The notes beneath the pieces were generated by a model. That model saw only the letters and a program-made list of their open reading frames with translations. It did not search any database and had not been told where the DNA came from. Made by a program: the position numbers and the translations under genes. Positions 32,133-39,652 of a stretch of DNA of 64,000 bases are shown in pieces. Source of the stretch: JBMDXB01 sp048594975 (GTDB lineage: Bacteria > Acidobacteriota > Vicinamibacteria > Vicinamibacterales > 2-12-FULL-66-21); assembly GCA_048594975.1 (NCBI GenBank), contig JBMDXQ010000135.1, positions 1-64,000 on the forward strand, written 5' to 3'. Position 1 is the first letter of the stretch. Every line of letters starts with the position of its first letter.

Positions 32133-32636
32133 GTGGCCGTCGACGTCACCGTGGCCGCCGTCGTCCTGCTCCTGGCACAGGCGCTGCTCGTCGCCGCCTC
32201 GGCGGCGATCCGGCCGCGCGCCAACATCTATGTCATCATCGTCACCGTCGCCGTGGTGACCTCTCCGCTGGCGGCGATGGGCGATCGGCTGTGGTTCGGC
32301 CGGCCGCTGTCGCTGGACGGCCGCGTGTTTCTGACGCTGCTGCACCTGGCCCTTGGCGGGTTCCTCTTTCATTTCATGACGCTGCCCGATCGTTCGGTCA
32401 CGCTGCGAATCCTCGTCGAGCTCCTGCTCGCTCCCGGACGGACACTGTCGCTCGAGGAACTCGGGCGACGCTACGGCGTGCGCACGATGATTGCGTCGCG
32501 GCTGACGCAGCTGCAGGAGGGGAGCTTCCTGTCGGTCGACGCGGCGGGCGCGATCGCGCTCACGCCACGCGGCGAACGGTTCGGGCGGTTCGTCGCCGGC
32601 GGGCGGCGGCTGTTCCGGATTGCGGGCGCGAACTGA
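32133..32636 (+). CDS. Small membrane protein with winged-helix-like cytoplasmic tail (second of a pair)
   Basis: 167 residues, GTG start 1 bp after the previous stop. Hydrophobic segments AAVVLLLAQALLVAASAAI, IYVIIVTVAVVTSPLAAM and LTLLHLALGGFLFHFMTL are followed by a tail with helix-turn-helix-like LSLEELGRRYGVRTMIASRL and wing-like FLSVDAAGAIALTPRGERFG. Compared with the first protein, RLTQLQEGSFL...ALTPRGERFG lines up with RLPNMERGGWI...RLRPKGRLMA, so the two look like tandem relatives. Function unknown; membrane-tethered regulation or assembly of the glycan machinery is a guess. Confidence 0.65.
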   Translation: MAVDVTVAAVVLLLAQALLVAASAAIRPRANIYVIIVTVAVVTSPLAAMGDRLWFGRPLSLDGRVFLTLLHLALGGFLFHFMTLPDRSVTLRILVELLLAPGRTLSLEELGRRYGVRTMIASRLTQLQEGSFLSVDAAGAIALTPRGERFGRFVAGGRRLFRIAGAN

Positions 32637-32637
32637 C

Positions 32638-33930
32638 ATGAACAAGCGAATCCTCGTGCTCGGCGGCGGCGTGGCCGGGTCGTCGATGGCCTATTTCCTC
32701 TCCGAGAAGGGCTACGCGGTGACTGTCGTCGAGCTGAACAGCACGGTCGGCGGGCTGGCGCGCACGTGCACCTACAGCGGACACCCCTACGAGTTCGGGC
32801 CGCACATCTGGTTCTGGCCGGGCGGGAAGGAGGACCCGGTCAACGCGACGGTGGTCAGGCTCACCAACGACGAGCTGTTCTACATCGACCGCCGCCTCTT
32901 CACGTTCGTCGAGAGCGACGGGCGCAAGTACCGCTATCCTGTCCACTACGACGACATCGCCGAGATGCCGGAGCGGGACCAGATTCATCGCGAGGTGAGG
33001 ACCAATCGCGACGAACACCTCAGGCTCATCGAGGATCGGCTTCCCCGGATTGGAGCCTGCAAGTTCGCCGACTACTTCACCGCCGCGATCGGGCCGACGC
33101 TGTACCGCAAGTTCATGGCGGACTACACCTGGAAGATGTGGAACATCCCCGGCCACGAGCTGGAGACGTCGATGGTATGGGCGGACCGCTTCCATCACGC
33201 CTACACCAGGCCCGGCGAACAGCGCGCGGCGCGCGGGCTGAGCGGATACGATCCGCTGAAGTTCCAGGACCACACGCTGGGCAAGGGGATCCGGTTCCAG
33301 GTCTACCCGAAGCACGGCTGGAACGCCGTCTGGGGTGCGATGGTCGCCCGTTCGACGGTCATCCGCGACCGCGTCATCGGCATCGAGGACGAGCACCGGC
33401 GCCCGTTCGTGCGGCTGGCGAGCGGTGAGAAGCACTACTTCGCCGATTACCGTACGGTGTTCTGTTCGATCGACATCGACGAGCTGTGGGGCGAGCGGCG
33501 GCTGCCGTACACGGGCCGCATGATGATCCCGCTGCTCATCCCCGGACTCGCGCACGCGTTCCCGGAGGGGGCCGAGTCGCTGCACTATTCGTCCTGTGAG
33601 TTCCAGACGCGCGTGACCGAGATGAAGGTGATCACGCGCCACGAGAGCCCGGACACGCTGATCCTGATCGAAGTGCCGATTCTGCCCGGCGCCGCCGACT
33701 GCTTCCCGCGCAACGCGATCGACTACGCGCGGGAGAACAATCTGTTCGCCGAAAAGGCCTACCCGCAGCAGTCGGAACAGGCGTTCGACATCTACCACGG
33801 CTATGTCGAGCGCGGCAGGAAGATCCCGAACCTGCGCTACGTCGGGCGCCACGCCGAGTTCAAGTACTGGGGCATGCCCGAGACCGTGAATTCCGCGTAC
33901 GAGAAGTCGCTCGAGTTTCCGCCGCTGTAG
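32638..33930 (+). CDS. UDP-galactopyranose-mutase-like FAD protein
   Basis: 430 residues from the ATG just after the previous stop. The N-terminal dinucleotide fold is RILVLGGGVAGSSMAYFLSE, then VVELNSTVGGLARTC and YEFGPHIWFWPG, where UGM has its GxHxFHT-type segment. YRYPVHYDDIAEMP and the later NLRYVGRHAEFKYWGMPETV match the closing FAD motif of the UGM/amine-oxidase-like group. UGM converts UDP-galactopyranose to the furanose; length is somewhat above the usual ~370-390. The substrate could be another nucleotide sugar or a polyprenyl glycolipid. Confidence 0.7.
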   Translation: MNKRILVLGGGVAGSSMAYFLSEKGYAVTVVELNSTVGGLARTCTYSGHPYEFGPHIWFWPGGKEDPVNATVVRLTNDELFYIDRRLFTFVESDGRKYRYPVHYDDIAEMPERDQIHREVRTNRDEHLRLIEDRLPRIGACKFADYFTAAIGPTLYRKFMADYTWKMWNIPGHELETSMVWADRFHHAYTRPGEQRAARGLSGYDPLKFQDHTLGKGIRFQVYPKHGWNAVWGAMVARSTVIRDRVIGIEDEHRRPFVRLASGEKHYFADYRTVFCSIDIDELWGERRLPYTGRMMIPLLIPGLAHAFPEGAESLHYSSCEFQTRVTEMKVITRHESPDTLILIEVPILPGAADCFPRNAIDYARENNLFAEKAYPQQSEQAFDIYHGYVERGRKIPNLRYVGRHAEFKYWGMPETVNSAYEKSLEFPPL

Positions 33931-34704
33931 ATGGCCAGACGACCACGGGTGCTCGCATCCACCACCTCGCACAGGCGCGAGCCGCTGCTGCCGACGCTCG
34001 AGGTCTTCGGACGCCTGGGTCTGAGCGACGTCGATCTGAACCTGCACCATCTGATGGAGGAGGGCCTCCCCATCGCCGAGGTTTCCGGCGCCGTCGCTGC
34101 CAATGACCTCACGCTGCGGGTGCTGTCGGGCGGCTGGTGCGATTTCTACACAGCCGGCCACGAGGGCGACACCACCTTCGCGTCGGTCGCCAGGCAGGTC
34201 GGCATGTGCGACGCGCTCGGCGTCGGCGTGCTGCGGCTCTTCTTCGGACGGCTGGCCATCGCCGACCTCTCGCCCGCCGTCATGGAGGTCCTCGCCGGAA
34301 ACCTCCGGCGGCTCTCCGACGCGCACCCTCACGTGCGCTTCGTGTTCGAGAACCACGACGGCGCGTCCCTGGTGCCGGACCTGTGCCGCGACGTGCTGTG
34401 GCGTGCCGCGCGGTCGAACATTCAGATGACCTTCGACCCGATCAACTTCGCGAGAGCGGGCGTCGATCCTCTCGAGGCGCTGCACCGCGTCAGGCCGTTC
34501 GTGGGACACGTGCACCTGAAGGGACTCGATCGCGGCGAGTACTGCGAGTTCGGCGAGGGCGACTTCGATCTCGCCCCGGTGCTGGACTTGCTCGTCGCCG
34601 GGGGCTACGAAGGCGACTTCACCGTGGAGTACGAGGGGCGCTTCGACGCCACGCTGCGCCTCTACCGCAGCGTGCAGCGCGCCCGGGCGGCGCTAGGCGG
34701 TTGA
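33931..34704 (+). CDS. TIM-barrel sugar phosphate isomerase/epimerase (xylose-isomerase-like)
   Basis: 257 residues, ATG directly after the previous stop. The metal-binding pattern of the AP-endonuclease-2 / IolE-like family is visible: FVFENHDG (Glu), MTFDPINFA (Asp), GHVHLKGLD (His) and FTVEYEGRF (terminal Glu). It should interconvert a keto/aldo or epimeric sugar (phosphate) with a divalent metal. It sits in the same operon as the HldE-like fusion, so a heptose or related sugar is likely. Confidence 0.8.
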   Translation: MARRPRVLASTTSHRREPLLPTLEVFGRLGLSDVDLNLHHLMEEGLPIAEVSGAVAANDLTLRVLSGGWCDFYTAGHEGDTTFASVARQVGMCDALGVGVLRLFFGRLAIADLSPAVMEVLAGNLRRLSDAHPHVRFVFENHDGASLVPDLCRDVLWRAARSNIQMTFDPINFARAGVDPLEALHRVRPFVGHVHLKGLDRGEYCEFGEGDFDLAPVLDLLVAGGYEGDFTVEYEGRFDATLRLYRSVQRARAALGG

Positions 34705-34724
34705 TATAGAATAGCTTACGCTGC

Positions 34725-35888
34725 ATGGCGAAAGACGCCTTCACCCTGCGTTACCTGGCCCGCGCCGCGGTGGGGGTTCCCCGCGACGTGGTCAACACGC
34801 TCGTCGTGTCGACGCTCAAGCCCATCCGGCCGACGGTCCTCATCTACAACTGCACCTGGGTGTGCGACGCCCGCTGCACCATGTGCAGCAACTGGAAGTT
34901 CGGTGACCGGAAATCAGACATGACGCTGCGCCAGCTCGAGCCGGTCCTGGCGGACCCGTTCTGGGGTGCGGTCGAGAACCTGAACATATCCGGCGGCGAG
35001 CCCACGACGCGCAACGATCTTCCCGAAATGGTGGAGCTATTCCACCGGCACCTGCCGCGCCTGCGCAAGATCGGCATCAACACGACCGGCCTGACGCCGC
35101 ACCGCGCCATCCCGATGCTCACCCGCATCGTCGAGTTCTGCGGGTCGAAGAGCGTGCTGATCAGCATCCGCGTGTCGCTCGACGGCATCGGCGACATCCA
35201 CAACCAGGTGCGCGACGTGAAGCGCGGGTTCGAGAAGGCCTGCGCGACCATCGAGGCGATGCAGACGCTGGCCGATCGCCACGACCAGTTCCAGTTCGGG
35301 ATTGCGGCGACCATCTTCGGCACCAACCTGGAAGATGCCGAGAACATCCTCGCCTGGGCGCGCGCGAAGAACCTCGACGTCGTCTTCAACATGCTCCGGT
35401 TCACCGATGCGATGCTGCACAACAAGGAGCTGGAAGATGCGATCGGGTTCCACGAGCGCGAGGAAGCGTTCATGCGCAGGTTCTTCCTCGAGCGCGTGCA
35501 GGAGGAGTCGATCCTGAGCGGGCAGACGTTCATGTACCTGCACTACGCGGACATGATCGCCAACGGCTACCGGCGCACCATGCCCTGCCCGTTCCAGCGC
35601 CAGGGGCTGCTGCTCAATCCCAACGGCGACCTGCACTACTGCGAGAACTCGCAGAAGATCGGCAACGTCCTGGACAGGGCGGCGGCGGAGCTCTACTTCA
35701 AGGCGGAGAACCTGGCCCATCGGGAAGACCTGAAGGCCCGGGTCTGCACCACCTGTCTGAGTCCCTGTCAGGTCAACGTGGGCGCGATGAAGCAGGTCAT
35801 CCCCTACGCCCGGTTCCTCCAGCGCGCCTACCATCTCAAGCGGCATCCCGAGCGGCACCTGGAGACCCTCCCCACGCCCACGCCGTGA
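34725..35888 (+). CDS. Radical SAM protein with SPASM-like C-terminus
   Basis: 387 residues. The [4Fe-4S]/SAM motif CxxxCxxC is C47-DAR-C51-TM-C54, with NISGGEPTTRNDLPE (GGEP) following. The C-terminal segment MPCPFQRQGLLLNPNGDLHY, CENSQKIGNVL and CTTCLSPCQ supplies further cysteines as in SPASM/twitch domains. Such enzymes perform radical chemistry on peptides, sugars or lipids. In this operon a sugar or glycolipid substrate is plausible; no peptide precursor gene is seen. ATG start with TATAGAAT 13 nt upstream. Confidence 0.83.
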   Translation: MAKDAFTLRYLARAAVGVPRDVVNTLVVSTLKPIRPTVLIYNCTWVCDARCTMCSNWKFGDRKSDMTLRQLEPVLADPFWGAVENLNISGGEPTTRNDLPEMVELFHRHLPRLRKIGINTTGLTPHRAIPMLTRIVEFCGSKSVLISIRVSLDGIGDIHNQVRDVKRGFEKACATIEAMQTLADRHDQFQFGIAATIFGTNLEDAENILAWARAKNLDVVFNMLRFTDAMLHNKELEDAIGFHEREEAFMRRFFLERVQEESILSGQTFMYLHYADMIANGYRRTMPCPFQRQGLLLNPNGDLHYCENSQKIGNVLDRAAAELYFKAENLAHREDLKARVCTTCLSPCQVNVGAMKQVIPYARFLQRAYHLKRHPERHLETLPTPTP

Positions 35889-36895
35889 GCCTGGCGCCGG
35901 CCGGCCCGCTCGCCCGGCTCGCGGTGGCCGCTGTGCTGACCGCCTACGTGCTGTGGAAGAGCCATCCGGGCGCCGTCGCGGCGTCCCTTGCAGGCGCACA
36001 CTGGCGGCTCGTTGCGGCGGCCGTGCTGCTCGTTTTCGCCGACCGCGCGCTCATGGCCTACCGTTGGGTGGTCCTCCTGTGCATCATCCCGGCGGGCCAG
36101 CGGCCGCACTTTGCGGCCATCATGCGGATCTTCTTCGTCAGCACTTTCCTCGGCACGTTCCTGCCGGCGAGCATCGGCGGCGACGCGGTCCGCGCCTACA
36201 GCATGGCACGGCTGAAGGTCTCTGGGAGCGATGCGATCGCATCGGTGTTCATGGATCGCATGCTCGGCGTCGCCTCGCTCCTGCTGATGGCAGTGGTCGG
36301 GCTGTTCCTCGCGCGCGACCTGGCGTCGAACCGGACGATCGTCGCCGCGCTGGCGGTCGCTGCCGGCGCCTGCGCCGTCACCCTGATGGTCGTCTTCGTT
36401 CCCGGCGCGAGCCGCCTCGCCGGCACGCTGCGGGCACGGCTGCCTACGCCCGCCCACGGGCCGGCGATCCGCGTTCTCGAGTCGGTTCGCCGGTACAGCG
36501 CGCACCACCGCCGGCTCATGAATGTCCTCGCCGGCTCGATCGCGGTGCAGGTGCTCCGTGTGGTGCAGGCGCTCCTCCTCGGCGCAGCAGTGGGCATCGC
36601 GGCGCCGTTGTCGGCGTACTTCGCGTTCGTTCCCCTGATCCTCCTCGTGATGCTGCTGCCGGTGACGTTCAACGGCATCGGCACGAGCCAGGCGGCGTTC
36701 GTGTGGTTCTTCGCTCGAGCCGGCGTTCCCCCCGCGCCCGCCTTCGCACTGTCGGTGCTGTTCGTCGCGCTCGGCGTGGTGGGCAACCTGCCAGGGGCGG
36801 TTCTCTACGTCCGGCGAAGCCGTGAGGAGCCTCCGGCGAATGTCGGCCAGCCCTATGGTGGTCCGCCAAAGCCTTCGGCGAAACAGGACGCCTGA
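35885..36895 (+). CDS. Lysylphosphatidylglycerol-synthase-TM / UPF0104-type flippase-like membrane protein
   Basis: 336 residues, GTG start in a GTGA overlap with the radical SAM gene. About eight helices; family core FLGTFLPASIGGDAVRAYSM, then VFMDRMLGVASLLLM and LPVTFNGIGTSQAAFVW. It is a relative of the protein at 20261-21262 (shared LPxxIGGDxVR and PVxxNGxG). Likely role is moving or handling lipid-linked glycan, by family association. Confidence 0.82.
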   Translation: MSLAPAGPLARLAVAAVLTAYVLWKSHPGAVAASLAGAHWRLVAAAVLLVFADRALMAYRWVVLLCIIPAGQRPHFAAIMRIFFVSTFLGTFLPASIGGDAVRAYSMARLKVSGSDAIASVFMDRMLGVASLLLMAVVGLFLARDLASNRTIVAALAVAAGACAVTLMVVFVPGASRLAGTLRARLPTPAHGPAIRVLESVRRYSAHHRRLMNVLAGSIAVQVLRVVQALLLGAAVGIAAPLSAYFAFVPLILLVMLLPVTFNGIGTSQAAFVWFFARAGVPPAPAFALSVLFVALGVVGNLPGAVLYVRRSREEPPANVGQPYGGPPKPSAKQDA

Positions 36896-36902
36896 TGGGA
36901 AG

Positions 36903-36933
36903 CGCGGCGCGCAGCCCTGAAGGGCTGCGCCGC
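36903..36933. terminator. Strong GC stem-loop between convergent genes
   Basis: GCGGCG-C-GCAGCCC pairs with GGGCTGC-GCCGC around a TGAA loop, one base bulged. It starts 7 bp after the flippase-like gene. No long T-run. Confidence 0.65.
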
Positions 36934-37005
36934 TTCACCACCGCGCCCCGACCACGCTCCTCCTTTTCGTGCTCGTGCTGAGTCTCTCCGGCAAGACACG
37001 CCAGG

Positions 37006-37551
37006 CTATCGGAGTCCCAGCTGCGCCGCGCGCCGTTGGTTTTCCTCTGCCTGGCGGTAGTGCGCCGCCGACAACCTGTACGACAGGTACGACGCCAACC
37101 CGATCCGCTGCAGCCATCCCAGCGTGCGCACCAGCTTCCGGTGCTTCGGGAACCGATCGGCCAGCGTGTGCTCGAAGATATGGCTGGTGACGTTGGTGAC
37201 GACCGACACCTGCAGGTTCAGAAACGCGTCCTGCAGGATCCGCTGCCGCCCCACCTGGTAGCTCACGGGCATGTCGTTCGGGCGGCCGCTGATCGTGAAG
37301 CGCTCGTTGCGCTCGAGATATCCGTTCCTGAAGAACGGCTGAGAACTGTGCCAGTCGCGCATCGTCGCGTCGTAGGCGATCGCCGCCGGCGCGTAGGTGG
37401 TCGGATCGAGGACGACGTTCTTCAACGTGTCGCCGAGCAACGACGGTTGCTCCTGGGCGAAGGCGGCAGGCGCCGCGAGGACGACGACGAACACCGCGCA
37501 GAGCGTCGAGGCGGTCGAACGGCGAGCCCACTGCTGCACCCGACTGAGCAT
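37006..37551 (-). CDS. Secreted protein of unknown function
   Basis: 181 residues. Signal peptide with Arg-rich start (MLSRVQQWARRSTASTLCAV) and cleavage near AFA-Q. The mature part is mainly helical: LLGDTLKNVVLDPTTYAPAA, RDWHSSQPFFRNGYLERNER, then VTNVTSHIFEHTLADRFPKH and a Tyr/Arg-rich tail. No domain recognised. Length and exported status suggest a periplasmic protein. It is monocistronic, between the flippase-like gene (convergent) and the radical SAM gene upstream on the same strand. Confidence 0.6.
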   Translation of the reverse strand: MLSRVQQWARRSTASTLCAVFVVVLAAPAAFAQEQPSLLGDTLKNVVLDPTTYAPAAIAYDATMRDWHSSQPFFRNGYLERNERFTISGRPNDMPVSYQVGRQRILQDAFLNLQVSVVTNVTSHIFEHTLADRFPKHRKLVRTLGWLQRIGLASYLSYRLSAAHYRQAEENQRRAAQLGLR

Positions 37552-37685
37552 TCAACACCTCCGACGCTCCAAACAGCAAAGGGCGGACCGCCCTCGGGCG
37601 TCTCAGCCGTGTTCAGTGGACTGGCTCTTGCAGCGAGCCGGCGATGGCGTGGTCTGTGAAGGAGGTCTTCGCGAGTCCGGCTGTT

Positions 37686-38795
37686 CTAGTTTCCGAGGTT
37701 CTCACTCTGAACCGGCGCGGCCGCGATCTCGCCGTTCGCGCCGCGCGCGGTGACCGCGCGCGCGAGGTTGCTCAATACCGTCGGGTAGGCTTCGCACGGC
37801 GTCCAGCAGTGCGGGCAATTCTCGTCGATGACGTCGCGGCGCAGCTCGACGCGTTTCGGTGAAGCCCACATCGCCGCGAGATCGAACGCGGATTCCCGCA
37901 GGTTGCCGATCTTCTCGTCCCAGATCGAGCAGGGGAACAGATTCCAGTAGGCGTCGATGAAGCACGAGGTGGAGAGCGCGGTGCACGGCAGCGGCGACCG
38001 GCCGGTCTCGAAGTAGGTCGGCACCAGCGTCTGGTAGCGGTTCTCGAGAAAGTGCACGGGATGCAGGCCCGCGCCGTTCCGGCGGCGGTGTTCGGCAATC
38101 GCGCGGGCGACCCGCACGCGGTCGACGGCGATGGCCCGTCCCAGATTATCGAAGTAGTGACCGGACTCGTGACCGACGTTCAGGTGCAGGTCGGTGCGCG
38201 CGAAGTCGGGAATCTCCTCGCGCACGGCGTCGATCGTCGCCTCGACGAAATCGGCGTTCTTGGTCAGCAACGTCATGCCGGCGACGACCTGGAAGTTCGA
38301 GCGGCGGATGCCGCGCAGCCGGCGCAGCGTCTCGATCGCGCGCTCCCAGCTGCCCGGCAACCCGCGCATCTCCTCGTGCAGCGCTTTCGGCCCGTCCAGG
38401 CTGATCGTCACCATCAGCCGGCCGATGCCGCGCGCCAGCGTGCGCTCGACGAGCTGCACGGTCTTGTCGCCGAACCATCCGGTGGTGGGGAAGTTCAACA
38501 GGAACAACGAGCGGCAGCGCTGAATCGCGCCGACCAGCTCGTCCAGATCGCGGCGCATGAACAACTCGCCGCCGGTCAGGTGCACCCAGCGGAACTGCGG
38601 CCACCGCTCGAAGAACAGCCCGACCTCCGCCGGCGTCATCTCGTTCACGCTCTTCTTCTGCCAGATGTTGCACATCTCGCAGCGGAAGTTGCACTTGTAG
38701 GTCGCCACGAAAGTGACCTTGTACGGCAGCCGCGGCGCGCGGACGTTGGCGGCCACGATTTCCGTGAACAGGCCGAGCTGGCGGATGGCGGACAA
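37686..38795 (-). CDS. Radical SAM protein with SPASM-like C-terminus
   Basis: 369 residues from the TTG at 38795, with GGAG 5 nt upstream. CxxxCxxC is C35-NFR-C39-EM-C42, then HLTGGELFMRRDLDELVGAI and MVTISLDGPKALHEEMRG. The C-terminal auxiliary-cluster region contains CFIDAYWNLFPCSIWDEKIG and CPHCWTPCEAYPTVLS. It belongs to the broad SPASM/HpnH-like set acting on lipids, sugars or peptides. Divergent from the GT2 + GT-C + SDR group. Only loosely similar to the radical SAM at 34725-35888. Confidence 0.82.
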   Translation of the reverse strand: MSAIRQLGLFTEIVAANVRAPRLPYKVTFVATYKCNFRCEMCNIWQKKSVNEMTPAEVGLFFERWPQFRWVHLTGGELFMRRDLDELVGAIQRCRSLFLLNFPTTGWFGDKTVQLVERTLARGIGRLMVTISLDGPKALHEEMRGLPGSWERAIETLRRLRGIRRSNFQVVAGMTLLTKNADFVEATIDAVREEIPDFARTDLHLNVGHESGHYFDNLGRAIAVDRVRVARAIAEHRRRNGAGLHPVHFLENRYQTLVPTYFETGRSPLPCTALSTSCFIDAYWNLFPCSIWDEKIGNLRESAFDLAAMWASPKRVELRRDVIDENCPHCWTPCEAYPTVLSNLARAVTARGANGEIAAAPVQSENLGN

Positions 38796-38882
38796 TCTGA
38801 CTCCTCGGAAGACGCCCGGGCGAGAACGATCGATCGTACCAGACGGCGCGCGGAAGGGTCAAGCGCGTATCGCCCTAAGATC

Positions 38883-38912
38883 TTGACGCCGTTCGAGTAA
38901 CGCCACTATACT
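38883..38912 (+). promoter_or_regulatory. Sigma70-like promoter
   Basis: TTGACG, 18 nt, TATACT. The expected start site falls about 7 nt before the ATG of a 16-codon leader frame that overlaps the GT2 gene. Confidence 0.65.
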
Positions 38913-38926
38913 CGGCGCTTCTGCGC

Positions 38927-38977
38927 ATGCGTGTCCTGCTCAACGACCGGCCGGCCGCGACGGCGGCGAGCGCGTGA
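38927..38977 (+). CDS. Possible 16-codon leader peptide coupled to GT2
   Basis: ATG CGT GTC... encodes MRVLLNDRPAATAASA and ends in a GTGA overlap with the GTG of the GT2 gene. It lies just after a good promoter and gives the only ATG near it, so ribosomes may enter here and be passed on by coupling. It could also be the remnant of a longer gene start. No amino-acid run typical of attenuation is seen. Confidence 0.35.
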   Translation: MRVLLNDRPAATAASA

Positions 38978-39648
38978 CCGCTCCCACGACCACGATAGTC
39001 ATCCCCGCGAAAAACGAGGCCGGGCTCATTGCTGAAATCGTCGACGCGGTACGCCCGTACGGCGACGTGCTGGTCATCGACGGGCACTCGACCGACGGCA
39101 CGCGCGAGATTGCCGCCGCATGCGGCGCCCGCGTGGTGCTCGACGGCGGACGCGGCAAGGGTCAGGCGCTCCGGCAATCGCTGCGCGAGACGACCAGCGA
39201 CATCGTCGTGTTCATCGACGCGGACGGGTCGCACGACCCGCGGGACATCCCCGCGCTGATCGCGCCGATCGCCGTCGGCGAGGCGGACCTCGTCATCGGC
39301 TCGCGCGGCAAGGGCGGCAGCGACGAACTGCACGGCACCTTCGAGCAGTTCATCCGCTATGTGGGCTCGCAGCTGATCATGCTCGCGATCAACTATCGCT
39401 GGAACGTCCGCCTCACCGACAGCCAGAACGGCTTCCGCGCGATCCGGCGGGAGGCGGCGCTGGCGCTCGGCATGAAGTCCAACCTGACGACCATCGAGCA
39501 GGAGATGCTGATGCTCGCGCTCAAGCGCGGTTACCGCGTGACCGAGATCGCGAGCCATGAGTACGAGCGGCGCTGGGGCACGTCGAAGGTCGTCGTCTGG
39601 AAGCTCTGGTGGGCGTACCTCTGGTCCTTCGCCCGCAACATCTTCTGA
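38974..39648 (+). CDS. GT2-family glycosyltransferase (polyprenyl-phosphate sugar synthase-like)
   Basis: 224 residues, GTG start. GT-A fold: TTIVIPAKNEAGLIAEIVDA, VLVIDGHSTDGTREIAAACG, VVFIDADGSHDPRDIPALIA with the DADG metal site, and VIGSRGKGGSDELHG. The end YERRWGTSKVVVWKLWWAYL is amphipathic but not a clear membrane anchor. Role: making a lipid-linked sugar for the GT-C enzyme encoded 5 bp downstream. Confidence 0.85.
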   Translation: MTAPTTTIVIPAKNEAGLIAEIVDAVRPYGDVLVIDGHSTDGTREIAAACGARVVLDGGRGKGQALRQSLRETTSDIVVFIDADGSHDPRDIPALIAPIAVGEADLVIGSRGKGGSDELHGTFEQFIRYVGSQLIMLAINYRWNVRLTDSQNGFRAIRREAALALGMKSNLTTIEQEMLMLALKRGYRVTEIASHEYERRWGTSKVVVWKLWWAYLWSFARNIF

Positions 39649-39652
39649 CGCC

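Noticed and set aside
32560..34515. 651-residue - strand open frame
   Set aside because: Antisense shadow of the UGM-like and TIM-barrel genes, whose motifs are clear on the + strand.
34725..38795. RiPP biosynthesis by the two radical SAM/SPASM proteins
   Set aside because: No short precursor gene, RRE domain, protease or peptide exporter is nearby; surrounding genes are glycan enzymes.
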